Shown piece by piece: positions 1 to 11,623 of a DNA stretch of 64,000 bases. Position 1 is the first letter of the stretch; the number at the start of each line of letters is the position of its first letter. The position numbers and the translations under genes were made by a program. The stretch lies in assembly GCA_017165825.1 (NCBI GenBank), contig CM029384.1, positions 7,338,914 to 7,402,913 on the forward strand. Reading direction: 5' to 3'. Source of the stretch: Hepsetus odoe. Its lineage: Eukaryota > Chordata > Actinopteri > Characiformes > Hepsetidae. The notes below the pieces were generated by a model. That model was not told where the DNA came from. It worked only from the letters and a program-made list of their open reading frames with translations, and made no database searches.

Positions 1-1270
1 GTGGTGCTTGTCTCTTGGACAATTCTTCTGATTATTCTTTTGACTCCTGTGACAAGGAGCACCTGGTCGTGGCCACTTTATGGTGAAATTATGTTCTTTC
101 CAGATTATGGTCCCAAAGGTGCTCAGTGGAACGTTCACAAGCTTAGAAATATGTCTGTAACCAATGCCGTCAGTATGTTTTGCAACAATAAGGTTGCAAA
201 GAGAGAACTCTTTGCTTTTACCCATCATGCGATGCTTCTTGTGTAACATGTTGCTGATGAGTAACATTTTTATAGACCATCAGTTAGGACTAAACCAGCT
301 GATTTTAATTAAAAATGACAGGGTTCAGGTTTGCTGTCTAAACACTGACAGATTTCAGCTGTTAACCTTTGCACCTCCTTTTCTTAATGTGTTCAATGCT
401 TATTCCCTGTCATTCCACTGTACTACACTTCATTTAAGGATTACTTGTTTTAATTTCTTTCTACGTGTGAATAACTTCTGGGTTGTTACCAACAGCTGCT
501 TTTATGGTAGGTGCCCCATAAGGACATTTACTGAGAAAAAGGTTGATGTGTTTGATGCTTACGTAAGAGCATGGTCTGGTTTTACTTAGCCTTGGCAGCA
601 GAAAGCTTGGATAGCTAACAGGCTTAGGGGCTACTTTGATAACACTGAGAGGATCTTTTCTATAGCAGTGGGGAAAAAAAGTAACATTAAATAAATAATC
701 ATCATCATGTGCAATTACCAGCACAATTATCCTCATTAGCACCATAAATATGATACTTTCATTACTGCATACTGAGTGCTAGGTCAGTTAGTTTGGTTCC
801 CATTCAGAAACTAGCCAAAGTTAAAAGAAACCACTTTACAAATGTATTATATCGCAAACATATACTTTGCTGAAAAATCCATCTGATTCGGATCCATATC
901 TTTAAAAAAAAAATCCTGTTAAAATCAGCAAAAATTTGTGCATTTCTTTGTAAAGTGTGTGCCTGAGGACAAATTGGGTGTGGTTCTTTTTTAACAACTT
1001 GAAATCTGAACAGAATGTGATTCAAAGAGCAAACCGGATTTAACTGACAGTGTAACCAAAGTATAATATCAACTAAAGCAACAATGTAAAGCATGTTACA
1101 TTTACCGCATTTAGCAGACACATTACACGTTTGATGTAAGAAAGGGAACTTGTGATGGCACTTTACTGTCTTTCCCAGATCATCCATGTGAAGACCCACT
1201 TATGATTATCTATGGAAAAGATCTTACACAACTGCAGAAGCAAAATTACAAAAACACTACGTAGTACATA
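1..1270. other. No gene recognised; AT-rich flank left of natd1
   Basis: Short open frames occur here but none has a recognisable domain, splice context or composition unlike the surroundings. A short piece at about 1092-1120 matches the tail of the SINE-B family described below (the segment reading ttacatttaccgcatttagc), without a tRNA-like head, so it is a truncated remnant. The rest looks like unconstrained intergenic DNA. Confidence 0.5.
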
Positions 1271-2297
1271 TTTATTTTTGCTTAAAAACATGAATATTAA
1301 TATAAGGTACATGAGTGTATTTAAAAAAAACAATGTATTTCAGGCATGTCCTTGTCTGTGCAACATCACGTTTAACTGTAATGGAACAAAACAAACAAGC
1401 CCCTTATTGTTTAGAGACAACGTCCATCATTCTCATCAGTTTTGGATGTTGCAACAGACGTCTGAATGGCCAGGCAGATAATGTCGCTGTTGTTTGAGCA
1501 CCAATCTCACTCTGCTTAATTGTGGCCTGCGCTGACGCCATCGCTGATAAGGCCATGGGGAAAGAAAGGTATGGTAATCATGGTAAAGGTATGGTCACAC
1601 ACATGCACAAACACACACTCAGATTGACAACAGATAACTCATGCATCTGTTATGCAAACACACCCAGGCTCCCAGTACTAAAGGGCAGTAGTGGGTGTTT
1701 GAAGTTGAAGTGTCCATCCTGAGAAGTTTCTGCCCCACAATCTGCAGAAAGGGGATTGTCTCAGGAGCTGAAGCTCCTTTACTGGCCCTGGTTTGTTACA
1801 AAACACACCACACACATGAACAATATATAATGACTGTTCCAGAATTTTAAATTGATGGGTGCCATCCACCAATCAATTATCAAACAGGTTGTATATTTTT
1901 GCATTTAAGTAAGTGAGAGTCTGTCTGTCTGTAGTTAAGCACCAATGGACCTGAAGGCTTTGGGCTCAAGAGGCATGTGAAGTGTAACATAACAGTAACA
2001 AGCTGTACCGATGGATCCTCCTGCGTTGACTTGTTGGCTAAAAGAACCATTAAGTACAGTTGTCCTGAGTTCTGCAGACACTGGCCTGTACATCCACTTT
2101 AGAGCACATGGCCTGTCCGCTCTTAAACAGAACGCAGCGGACATTTCTACAACCTCACCTGTGTAGTTGCAGATGCTTTCAGACACAAGTCCTCTCGTCC
2201 TTTCTCTGAAGTCCAGTTAAAACGATTCATTTCCCAGCCACAAATTTCCTGCCCATCCAAACTGCAGTCTGTTCAGAGTGTCATGTACCCATCTCTC
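1271..2297 (-). other. natd1: Probable natd1 3' UTR
   Basis: This is the stretch directly downstream of the natd1 stop codon on the minus strand. The first AATAAA hexamer I found on that strand is at 1271-1276, which would give a 3' UTR of about 1 kb. This is an inference from the signal alone. There could be another poly(A) site on either side, and no transcript evidence is available. Confidence 0.35.
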
Positions 2298-4114
2298 TCA
2301 GTGGATGATGTGCTCCAAATAATGGGGAAGGGGGTTTTCTTTGACATACTTTTGAATGTACCAGCAAGTCAGGTGAGCCTTGAGGTCTTCCTCAACCACG
2401 AAATCCATTGCCGCCTATAAAGAACACAAAAGATTCTAAATAGCATTTCCAAGATTACAAACCCAAGATTAAATGCAGGTTTGCATCGTTTAACCTATTA
2501 TCTGTGCAGTCAAATACACATTATGAAGTTATATTACAATGCCAAACCTTGGCCAGGTGCTTGGCAATGCCTCGTCCTCTGTAAGCATCCGGCACCTCCG
2601 TGTGCTGCAGGTCCACAGTCTTCTTCCCCACATATTCATACAGCAATACTGCTCGGTCATAAGAACCTACCACACAAAGAGAGGGTAGGAAATGTTCAGA
2701 AACCAACTCTCTATAACATCACCTGAGTTTATGGTATCATTTAAAAAAGTCTAGTGAGTTTCTGAAGTGCTTAATGAATATTCAGGCTTTAAAGCATTTA
2801 GAAGTGGTGCGATAATCAGCTGAGGACCAGGAAGTTTTGTGGGGTTTGCACTTGGTTCTCTCAAGCATAATCTGAGTCCCTGATCATTACATTTACGGCA
2901 TTTATCAGACGCTCTTATCCAGAGCATCTTCCATGTCCTAATTACAGGGACAGTCCCCCCCTGGAGCAACTCAGGGTTAAGGGTCTTGCTCAGGCAGTGG
3001 TGGTAGTGCTTGAGGTGGGATTTGAACCTGGGACCTCTAGAGCCATAGGTCCATAGGCAAGTATCCTACCACTAGACCACCACCACCCATTAGGATCAGC
3101 ACCTCAGCATGTCTAGAGAAGAGAGCCTGGTAAATACTATACATGCACTGAAAGCAATATAAAGACAATTTGTTGGGGCTGTTGTGGCATAGTGTTTAGG
3201 GCCTTGCCCTCAAGATCAGAGGGTCATGGGTTTGAAACCCAGACCAGTAGGTCACCCCGTGGTACCCTTGAACAAAGTACCGTTCATCACTGCTCCCAGG
3301 GTGCCGTCGTTGCAGAGTCGTTCACTTCTGTTGTGTTTGGATGCCAGCACAGGAACTTCGATTTCAATTCTTCAGTAACATGGCCTTGTTGTGGAATAAC
3401 CTACTTTGACCAATTAAGGTGCTTCACCTGGGCTTTTAGGAGGACAGCATTAGAACCTGTTATGTACTATTGTAGAATATTAATCTTCATATAATGAGTA
3501 AACTGGCACTGAAAAGAAGCAGCTCGTTGGCTTGTTTCCCACAGATATTAATCTTAGTTATTGGTGCAACAGGAAGTCAAACGAAAGCTGGCTTACTTGG
3601 CTAACAGTTGGAAAACAATACAAAATAAAGAAAAGGCCTCATCACATACTGACTTCTAAAGACAGTTTACCTCATCGAAGTGCACACATTTCAGACACAT
3701 GGTGAGCTTCACTGTGCTACAAGCTCGGGCCGAGGAGAACAGGAGCCGCTAGCTAGGCTAAGCTAGCTGGCGAACTTGTTAGTTGTCTGAATGTGCCTCG
3801 CTGTTTTAGTTTGATTTCTTAAAATAACAGGACCCAAATCTGTCCATGATCCCGTGAACAGGATGCAAAGTGGCCAAAATGTGCCACAGAGAACAGCGTG
3901 GGCTACGACCAGCTAACTAGCCAGTCGGCTAACTGAGCTGAGTGTTATGAAAACAAAGGTGAAGCGTTTTGTGTTTTAGGGAGCCTCGGTCGTCCAGACA
4001 GCCGGGAGCCTGTTTACCGTTGAGGCGGATGCTGAACTGCCGTCGTTTCTTGTCGTGCTCGACGCGGACGGGGCTGTTGATTTCGAGCTCGTTCATCTGT
4101 GCGGCTTGGGCCAT
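2298..4114 (-). CDS. natd1: NATD1-like GNAT-fold N-acetyltransferase domain protein
   Basis: Three coding exons join in frame: exon 1 4018-4114 (ATG at 4114), exon 2 2548-2666, exon 3 2298-2414 (TGA at 2298-2300). Donors read ACG|GTAAAC and AAG|GTTTGG; acceptors end in GTAG and ATAG. The total is 333 nt, 110 residues, close to my memory of about 113 for human NATD1. The protein matches NATD1 from the PVRVEHDKKRRQFSIRLNG stretch to the C-terminus. Exon 2 carries RGRGIA (about residues 62-67), the glycine-rich loop that binds acetyl-CoA in GNAT proteins. The family is a minimal GNAT domain with no membrane segment; its substrate is not well established as far as I know. The start is the first ATG in a GC-rich 5' region and agrees with the family N-terminus. 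SINEs sit in intron 1. Confidence 0.95.
2885..3090 (-). mobile_element. SINE-B copy in natd1 intron 1
   Basis: A tRNA-derived SINE with its head at the right end. On the minus strand it begins with an A-box-like tggtctagtggtagga and a B-box-like ggttcaaatccc, then continues into a body with gagttgctcc and a tail with the gcagacgctcttatccagag-type segment that recurs in this window. Other copies are near 6112, 8213, 17119, 39532 and 55661. Confidence 0.85.
3178..3312 (+). mobile_element. SINE-A copy, 3'-truncated, in natd1 intron 1
   Basis: The tRNA-like head of the SINE-A family: a degenerate A box around gtggcatagtgtttaggg and a B-box-like gggtttgaaacccagacc, followed by the start of the body (cttgaacaaagtacc, cactgctccc). 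The tail seen in complete copies is missing. Other copies in the window are numerous and mostly in the opposite orientation. Confidence 0.8.
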
Positions 4115-4320
4115 GATACGTGGCGGGGACGGCAGGAGATCTCAGTGCACCGAGGCCGTTTCTGTGTCGCCGAGAAGCGGGTTCATCGCCGGGCCGCCCA
4201 GCGGACTGAGGACGAGCTCCACAAAAACACTCCGCGCCATCAGCTGTGAGCCCACGTGACACTCCTGGACCAATCAGGAGGCGCCGCCAATGTTTTGATG
4301 CGCAGCCTCGTGCTACAGCA
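4115..4320 (-). promoter_or_regulatory. natd1: GC-rich natd1 promoter with E-box and CCAAT box
   Basis: The DNA upstream of the natd1 ATG is GC- and CpG-rich, unlike the AT-rich surroundings. It contains CACGTGAC at 4253-4260, a USF/TFE-type E-box, and CCAAT at 4270-4274 (plus strand). No TATA box is evident, which fits a CpG-island promoter. The transcription start was not determined. Confidence 0.6.
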
Positions 4321-4494
4321 AAGTGACCGCTAGGTGGAGCCCGTCTTCCCTCAATTCCTTACTGTCCAAAAGTATCCAGACACAACAGAGACGTCACCAA
4401 TTCATGGGTTTCAGTCACTAGCGGAACGAGCAGGAGGGCCCAAACCCATACAACACTGACACATTTTCCCTCTGTTAAAAGCAAACATATGTTT

Positions 4495-4672
4495 AGTGAG
4501 TGAAAGTGACAACTTGTCAATGTGAAATACACACACGTACAGCAGGGGGCAGCTATTGAAAGGTGCCTGGGTAGCAGTGATGGGGACAGCACCTTGCTAA
4601 GTGGTAGCTCAGGACAACCCACTGGTCTGGAATTCAAACCCATGGCCTTCTGATCCTGGGGCCTAATTGCTA
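4495..4672 (-). mobile_element. SINE-A copy, left arm of an inverted pair
   Basis: It contains the family body (acagcagggggcagctattg at 4539-4558) and a tRNA-like head at its right end (tctggaattcaaaccc). It abuts a second copy in the opposite orientation. Confidence 0.8.
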
Positions 4673-4865
4673 ACCGGGATTGCAGGGTTGTGGAATTCCA
4701 GACTAGTAGGTTGCCCTGATGTACCCTTGAGCGAGGTACTGTCCCCATCACTGCTCCCTGGGTGCTTTAAATAGCTGCCCCCTGCTGGATGGTGTGTATG
4801 GGTGAAAAGCAGAGGTTGAATTTTGTTGTGTATTACTGTGTGCTGTGCCACGATCACTTCAATAC
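4673..4865 (+). mobile_element. SINE-A copy, right arm of an inverted pair
   Basis: This copy reads from a tRNA-like head (ggaattccagactagtaggt) through the body (gtacccttgagcgaggtact) to the tail (agcagaggttgaattttgtt). Its body contains CCAGCAGGGGGCAGC on the minus strand at 4774-4788. Confidence 0.8.
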
Positions 4866-5349
4866 TGAGTGAAAAGTAGAACACAGTCCCTGTGAATGGA
4901 ACCAGTGATTCTCCTTCTTCTCTGTGTTAATCCACAAAAATGAACCGTGCAAGAGTGATAAAAAACTCCGACTCAATAATTTCAATCAACTCATTGCATC
5001 TTCTAGAATCTGCATCTTCATAAATTTGCTGTATCCTTCTCTGATCTATTTTCCTTTCCTGAGATTCTGCAGAAATCCAGGGATCATTGGTTATCACTCC
5101 CTATTAAACAACAACTAAAATGACAGGAAAAGGCTTTGTTTTGCCCTCCAAGTGGGTGGTCCTTTAAGGTTGTAATATCATGTGAAAACCATGAATAGGA
5201 TAAGATGTGGGACATGCAATCTCCCTTCTGTTTCAACAGCTGGTGTGAGGCCTTTTCAGAAGAACTGGGACAGGTTGTTACAGATTTGTTATTTATATCC
5301 AAATAAGCATTGCATAATCAAGTGTCTGTAAACTTTTGGATATGCAGTA

Positions 5350-6111
5350 TATTTGAGGTGGGGGGAGAAACTTTCCCTGCATGGATTAAAGGCCTAGTGT
5401 ATTTCCCAATATGCATTCAAAACTGTAACGCCAGTGGTGATTCACTATTGCAAATCCTTATTAGTCTAGGCTTAGGCTTAATCTGTTGCTAGGAAACCAG
5501 CCCCATATCGGCTATAAAAGCCTGGCGCTCATAATGCATGCACGCTTTACTTAATTCTTAACATGCTGTGCAAAAATGCAAAGTATGGTGAACTGAAAAA
5601 GGCTGCTGAGCACAGGTCAAGGAAATCCTCAGATCTATGGAAATAATAAAATATTAGTTCTTCCATTAGTCATTAAAAGGGGGATAAGCAGGAACAATTC
5701 CTTCTGGATATTTTTCAAAATAAAGCTAAAATTAACCAGCTTTACAGAGAACAGTTGGTCCGTGAAACAAACTCAGACCCTTAGCTTGGATTGTAATGTT
5801 TCATAATGTGGGATCAATCTGGATTATTCACTGTATATGCCAAGCAGTTGTGCATAGTGAGGAGGAGCCCACAATTTCTCCTTCTAAACAAACCATTTAT
5901 AGTTTAATAAGAAGGTGACTGGCTGCAGGGCTGGATTTCTGTATGTACTTCTATGAAAGAGAACCCTCACCTCTCCCCAGATTCCTCTAAATAAAAACTG
6001 ATCACAATTTGGATTACTTATATTTAGCACACAGTGCGGGATACTGATCATAACCATTGTATTTAGGGCTGTCACTATAGACAGTACGAGCAAAGAAGTG
6101 ATGGTGGGGTT
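5350..6111. other. No gene recognised
   Basis: AT-rich spacer between the Tc1-like element and a SINE-B copy. Short frames only; no domain, RNA gene or repeat that I can name. Confidence 0.5.
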
Positions 6112-6310
6112 GAGATGGTGGTGATCTAGTGGTAGAATACTTTCTTATGGACCAAGAAGTTGCAGGCTCAAATCCCACCTCCAGCACCACCATTACTGGG
6201 TTCCTGAGCAAGAACCTTAACCCCAAATTGCTCCAGCGGGACTGTCCCTGTAATTAGAAATGGAAGTTGCTCTGGATAAGAGCTGCTGCTAAATGCTAGA
6301 AATGTAAATG
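6112..6310 (+). mobile_element. SINE-B copy
   Basis: It starts with an A-box-like tgatctagtggtagaatac and a B-box-like gctcaaatcccacctcc, and runs through gagcaagaaccttaacccc and ggactgtccctgtaattag to the tail ggataagagctgctgctaaa. Confidence 0.85.
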
Positions 6311-8212
6311 ATCTAGCAATCATTTGATGACAAACTGAAAGATTTGTTGGATTTTTCTTTTGAATTAAATACATGATGGTTGAAGGCCCAGTAATAAAAA
6401 TAATAAAACCCTGGGCTTGATATTTAAAGCACTAACAATGGATTAAATTTTCCACTTCTTTAAATGAAGCATTAAAAGCTTGTAAAGGATATTGAAGTAT
6501 TGTATTTTTTCTTTGTATGTTTCATTATTAATTGCTCAATTTTGCATCCAATGTGCTTGATAACCCAAATTGTAAATTGTTTCGTATAGTTTAAAATACC
6601 TTTAACGAAAGTCCAATACCAAGGTTAACATGGCTCTCTTGTGTGTTGTCGGTCAGAAAGCAGCTGAGTAAGGCAGGTGGAAGGAAACTCAGACATAGAG
6701 TTCAGCAATGATTTATATTTCTCCTAATAAGACAAAGTTATGATATGAAAAGTTAAAATTTATGATATGCAAGGTGCATAAAACATATGCAAAGCATAAC
6801 AACAGTACTACAAAGATGTGAAGCACATAACATTAAATAAAAAAATGGTAAATATAAAATTGAAAAGCACCATCATTCAAAATAGGACCAAGATATTCTT
6901 CTAGTTATGACTTTCATGCTTCATTTATCACATGTTCAGTTATAAGGGTACAAACAGCAATAAAATATAACCTGATATTACTCTCAAAATAATAAACAAT
7001 TGAATAAACAATAAAGAAAAATGGATTTTTAACAGTATAACTTTGTTCATATATCTGTTAAATCCATATTGACTATATCGTCATATTTCCAAACAGGCTG
7101 CCAGTTCTCTTGGCAGAAGGGCAACCTTTGATGCCCCACTCCCAAAGCATAGAGTATATTCATTTGAGAGTATGTGTAGGATAAAAAGCTTTATCCAGTA
7201 GATGGCAGGGCAGAAACAATCCGGTGTTCATATGTTCATAATCACTCCCAGTTACAGAAAAAGAGCACCATTATTGTGGAAATCATGTGACGAACTGTCT
7301 GAATCTTCAACTTTAAGTCTCTCAGCTGTGAATTTTCTATTTTGTTCACTTTTTAGGAATCACTGTTTAGTACTGAATGGGTGAAACCAGTCAGCCAAGA
7401 TGTATGACACTGATAGAGGAGTTTGCTATTTAGCAACCCATTCTAAATGAATGAGATCTCAAAATATTATGTTGGATTTCAGGGCAAGGTGCTGATGCTG
7501 GGCAGCTTCACCCAGTCTAAGTAAAATAACTGCGCTTATGATCCTGGCAGGGAGTCCCCGAGGGTAAACGGCCAACAGGACTTCAAAAACGGAATAAAAA
7601 ACAGACATGGTGTATTGGAATGGCCTCTGCTGAATTTTCGCTGGGCTTACCTCAAGAAAGTTGCAAATGGCGAGCTCAGGCAGGTTACCCTAAAAAGGGC
7701 AATGAATTGGTAGATGTGGTGGATGTAGTTGGTCATTACCAACGGGAAAATCCCAAAACCTGTCATGGCATCAAATCCCAGTTTTTACCACTGGTTTATA
7801 TTTGGTGAGCAATTAATAAGAACAATACAACACTCCTAGGACAAAAAAAAAAAAAAAGGATTTCTAACTTCTCAACAGGCACAAGAAGGTTATAATGAAT
7901 CACGCGATATGATAAAGAAACTAAGCTGTCATTTCATACCATTTATTTGGTAGAACACAGTGCAGGCATTCTTAATTAACTCCAGTCATACCTTTTCAAC
8001 GTGTTCATTACTTTAGTATTAGTAAAACAAATTGCCCACTTAGACACTAGTTTTTAAGGTATGTTTGTATAGATATGTCATACTTTGAATTATTCTGTGA
8101 GAGAATTTGGAAAGTACATTAGTTAACTGTCAGTTATTTGATCAAAAGCTGTCGAGATGAATGTAGGTTACAGAATGTCACTGCATAAGAGACTGAGTTA
8201 AATTATGTAAAT
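6311..8212. other. No gene recognised; AT-rich spacer
   Basis: Nearly 2 kb of AT-rich sequence with short open frames and no recognisable protein. It contains a short A run at about 7843-7857. I see no splice-supported exon. Confidence 0.45.
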
Positions 8213-8422
8213 GAAGGTGGTGGTGGTCTAGTGGTAGGATACTTGCCTATGGACCTATGGCTCAAAAGGTCCCAGGTTCAAATCCCACCTCTGGCACTAA
8301 CACCACTGGGTCCTTGAGCAAGACCCTTAACCCTGAGTTGCTCCAGGGGGACTGTCCCTGTAATTAGGACATGGAAGTCGCTCTGGATAAGAGCGTCTGC
8401 TAAAATGCCGTAAATGTAAATT
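8213..8422 (+). mobile_element. SINE-B copy, near full length
   Basis: One of the best-preserved copies: A-box-like tggtctagtggtaggatact, B-box-like ggttcaaatccc, then cttgagcaagacccttaacc and a tail ending in gctctggataagagcgtctg and taaaatgccgtaaatgtaaa. It can serve as the reference copy for the family in this window. Confidence 0.9.
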
Positions 8423-8644
8423 CAAGCTGGCTGTGTTTTACATCTGGTAACATCATCTTAAGACTTCAGCAAAACTTGTAAGTGCCAGGATCATCAAAAT
8501 CTTATGTAACATTTTTCAGTCCTTTAATACTACAGAACCAGGCATACACTGGTTCATCCCAGAGTACTTTAGATATTGTCCAGGGGCACTGATGAAAAGA
8601 CGGCAGACAAAGCTGGAGGTGTCAAGAGTAAAAGATGCTGACAT

Positions 8645-8925
8645 TTTTGTTGGGTGTGATGAAGAAGGACAGGATTAGAAATGAGTATATAGGAGGGACA
8701 GCTCAGCTTAGACGTTTTGGAGACGAAGTTAGAGAAGCAAGGTAGCGCTGGTTTTGACATGTTCCAACACACGAGGGTCATATAAGGATGGAGCTGCCTG
8801 GCAAGAGGAAGAGAGAGGACATAAAGGTGGTCGTTTTAAGTGAGAAAGATGCAGAGGCGAGGAAGACATGGAAACGGATGATCTGGTGTGGCGACCCCTA
8901 AAAGGGAGCAGCCAAAAGAAGCAGA
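8645..8925 (+). mobile_element. LINE 3' fragment (reverse-transcriptase C-terminus)
   Basis: The plus strand encodes, with breaks, the tail of a non-LTR retrotransposon ORF2 (RIRNEYI.GTAQLRR followed by a WFGHVQRR-like stretch), then the characteristic end gcgacccctaaaagggagca. The same family is seen at 37005-38600 and 57070-57635 on the minus strand. It is 5'-truncated, as is usual for LINE insertions. The family resembles RTE-type elements, but I cannot assign it firmly. Confidence 0.7.
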
Positions 8926-9063
8926 AGCCAATGACCACATAAACCAACTGATTTCTGGACAACGCTTTCCCTTAACAGGTGATGAGAACTGTCCGAACAT
9001 CAGTTGGACAAAAAGTTGGTGTTTAGATCAAGTACACAGGGCTGGGTTACTTGGGAGCCTTTT

Positions 9064-9918
9064 TTAAGGCCTTTCTTCTATTATCTTCCTGAGCCTGTTA
9101 ATGATGTCCTCGCCACTGCTCCAGGGCACCACATTGGTCTTGTACTCTCCAGGTTTAGCTTCTCCCATCTCCTGGATCAGGCGATGCATGGGGAAGTCGC
9201 GGCGAGGAAAAGCCGTATCCCCTGGTGACAGGGTCAACGATGGGCAGAAGTCGTTGGCTCCATCTCCAACGTACAAAATCTTCTGGTAGGGCCTACCACC
9301 TCTTTCACGCACACGCTGGGCTGTGTACTGGCGCACAATATCTGCCTTGCACATGTTCACCGGGCACCGCTGGCAGTTGTGGGCATGGAAGGGGCGGAGC
9401 TGCAGCTGCCCATTATCATCAAAGTGGGCGGGGTTCGCAAAGATGCGCAGGAAGAGCTGGCGGAAGCCCAGGTTCTGCAGCCAGGCTTCTATGAAGACTG
9501 TGTTGGCATCAGACACACATACAACTTCAAAATCCCGTGGAGGGCGGGACATCAGGAAGCGTAGCAGTGCTGGAATGCCGGGACATGGTGGAAGCTGCTG
9601 TATAGTGTTTATGATGGTGCCTGGAGTGACCCCCTGCTCAGCCAGATAGGCCAGAACACGCTGCATGTACTCATTATACCTGCCTGGTCGATATGTGTCT
9701 TTCAGCCAGCCAGGCAGAGAGCCACCAGGTGCAACATTCACCACCGCATCATCGCTGCACTCGTCCACCAGGGTCTCATCAAAGTCAAAAAACAGCAGGA
9801 AGCGCCGGTCATTAGGCGGTGTGGCCTCTGCTCTATTACCATGCAGATGTGACCCATCCCCTCTGCCAGGAGGTGGATGGGGCGGAGCAAAACAGCAGTT
9901 GAAGACGGAGTCCCTCAT
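9064..9918 (-). CDS. phospho1: PHOSPHO1 phosphoethanolamine/phosphocholine phosphatase
   Basis: A single uninterrupted coding exon of 284 residues. It is a HAD-superfamily phosphatase: motif I FFDFDETL with DFDET at residues 45-49 (D45 nucleophile, D47 general acid/base), motif II VCVSDANT with S136, a lysine near 191, and motif III VGDGAND at 217-223 (Mg2+ binding). The cysteine-rich HNCQRCPVNMCK stretch at about 180-191 is typical of PHOSPHO1/PHOSPHO2. The family hydrolyses phosphoethanolamine and phosphocholine to release phosphate inside matrix vesicles for skeletal mineralisation. Human PHOSPHO1 is about 267 residues. ATG 9918 is chosen because an in-frame TAG lies just upstream (9937-9939). 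Lying beside znf652 on the same strand matches human PHOSPHO1-ZNF652. PHOSPHO2 is the alternative, but synteny and length favour PHOSPHO1. Confidence 0.95.
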   Translation of the reverse strand: MRDSVFNCCFAPPHPPPGRGDGSHLHGNRAEATPPNDRRFLLFFDFDETLVDECSDDAVVNVAPGGSLPGWLKDTYRPGRYNEYMQRVLAYLAEQGVTPGTIINTIQQLPPCPGIPALLRFLMSRPPRDFEVVCVSDANTVFIEAWLQNLGFRQLFLRIFANPAHFDDNGQLQLRPFHAHNCQRCPVNMCKADIVRQYTAQRVRERGGRPYQKILYVGDGANDFCPSLTLSPGDTAFPRRDFPMHRLIQEMGEAKPGEYKTNVVPWSSGEDIINRLRKIIEERP

Positions 9919-10075
9919 CGTTTCCAGTGATAGGAACTAGGTCAGGTAATTTCTATTCTTCTCTTCTCCCTTAAAAAGAACATTAGAAAGAAATGAAGGA
10001 AACTCATTAGTAACAGCGAGAAGACATTTTCCAAACTTTTCCAAACATTTTCCAAAACCGTTACTTAGAATTATG

Positions 10076-10332
10076 AAAGTGACTATTCTTGTCATTGTGA
10101 AACACAGCACAGCACACAGTGAGACACAATGAAATTACACCTCTGCGTTTTACTCATACACAGACACACACGTGCAGCAGGGGGCAGCTATTGAAAGCGC
10201 CTGGGGAGCAGGGACAGGGACGGTACCTTGCTCAAGGGTACCTCAGGGCAAACCTACTGGTCTGGGATTCGAACCCATGATCTTCCTCTCCATGGGGCTA
10301 GTCCCTAAACACTAGGCCACCGCTGCCTATTG
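10076..10332 (-). mobile_element. SINE-A copy in the phospho1 5' intron
   Basis: Near full length: tail side with gtcattgtgaaacacagcac, body with gcagcagggggcagc at 10174-10188, and a tRNA-like head at the right end (tctgggattcgaacccatga). It lies between the coding exon and the probable non-coding first exon of phospho1. Confidence 0.9.
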
Positions 10333-11623
10333 ACAGTGCTATGTAAATATTACTACCATTTCCAACATGGGCTTCTTATTAAACTGTATTTAAGCAGTGA
10401 GACCTGAGATCTTCAATATAAAAAATTTACAAAAGTAAAAAAAAAATAAAAAAAAAATTAAAGCAGAACCCTGAAATGGATATCAAATGTGTTTTAGTCT
10501 TGGCATCTCCATTTGCCACAAAAAGCAGACGGCAAGTTCAGCTCAACCTTGTTTTTAGCAGTTTGCGGTTTAGTTCGGTCAGTTCATAAATTACTTCACA
10601 GCACAGACTGTTTCAGGATTTGTATTGTATTAGTTTCTGATATAACAGAAAAAAAATGTATTTTTTTGACAAGAAAAAGTCCAAAGTTACTAAAGGTTAG
10701 CTGCTGTTTCAGCGACTCATGGTCTTGCAGAAAAAAAATAAATAAAAATTGTGCTGTTGTCACAAATAAAAACTGAGGTCCATGAAACATTTTAAATAAC
10801 CTAATTGTAATTAAAGAATTGGATTTCTAGTGTTCTCAATGAGATTCCCCATTAAAAAGAAATTTTAATCCAGGCTCAGGCCCAGGTCTGTCCCGGACCC
10901 CAGACCATTTGATGATAGAGGTGTGGCACAATCGATTGGCAGATTACTTTTGTGTCATATTGTTTCAGCTGAAAAACAGGACAGAGGTCAGGCAATAGCA
11001 GCCGCGAATCAAGCTGTGCTGAGATTTCAGAGTAAGAGCAACTGAAAGGGGGTTAAACATCAGTTTTCAAACATTGTACAAACATTTAGAATGTCCTCAG
11101 GTCACTGTCCTGGAGCGCTGCAGGAGAGAGAAAAACCAGGAAGGTGACTTGGGAGATGATGAGCTGAACCAGTTTGAACCGACTGTGTCTGGGGGGTCCG
11201 GTGAGGAAGATCAGAGCACAGGCTGCTGTACCCAGAATCCAGATGTGATACCAAATTACTAAAACCCCATACGATCTCTCAGACACCTCCTGTTAAGTTT
11301 AAAGAAACTTTTCAACTTTACAGAACTTTTTGCTTTGTTTGAGCACTTTTTAACTAGTTGAAACCATAGATCTATGATAAGACATTTACATATACTTTTT
11401 TGCAGTCTAATGTATATTTAAAAGCATTGAATATTGGTACATTAGCAAAGCAATAGCAATATACTGCTATTCTTAATATTATTTCTAATAAGATGATGTG
11501 AATACATTAAGTCCTTAAACTGCCACTGAAAAGTGACTTTCCTGCAGCGAAGCTGCCAAAACTGTAGACAAAACCAGGGATTGCAGATAATATTCGCCAA
11601 ACAACCCCAGACATGCGGTTTAC

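Larger units (their letters stand above)
4360..5349. mobile_element. Tc1-like non-autonomous element carrying two SINEs
   Basis: The ends are imperfect inverted repeats: the left end at 4360-4384 reads tactgtccaaaagtatcc and continues to cagacac, and the right end at 5322-5349 is its near complement (gtgtctgtaaacttttggat followed by atgcagta). The outermost TA fits a Tc1/mariner target. No transposase frame is present. An inverted pair of SINE-A copies lies inside at 4495-4865. The extent is inferred from the ends. Confidence 0.55.

Noticed and set aside
1..246. An 81-residue frame at the left edge beginning with hydrophobic residues
   Set aside because: It resembles a signal peptide superficially, but nothing recognisable follows and there is no splice support.
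8213..8290. tRNA-like A and B boxes as possible tRNA genes
   Set aside because: The boxes belong to SINE-B heads, followed by the family body and tail, and no full cloverleaf is evident. The same holds for the SINE-A heads.
9225..9940. Plus-strand frames opposite phospho1
   Set aside because: Antisense shadows of a well-supported phosphatase gene; no independent evidence.
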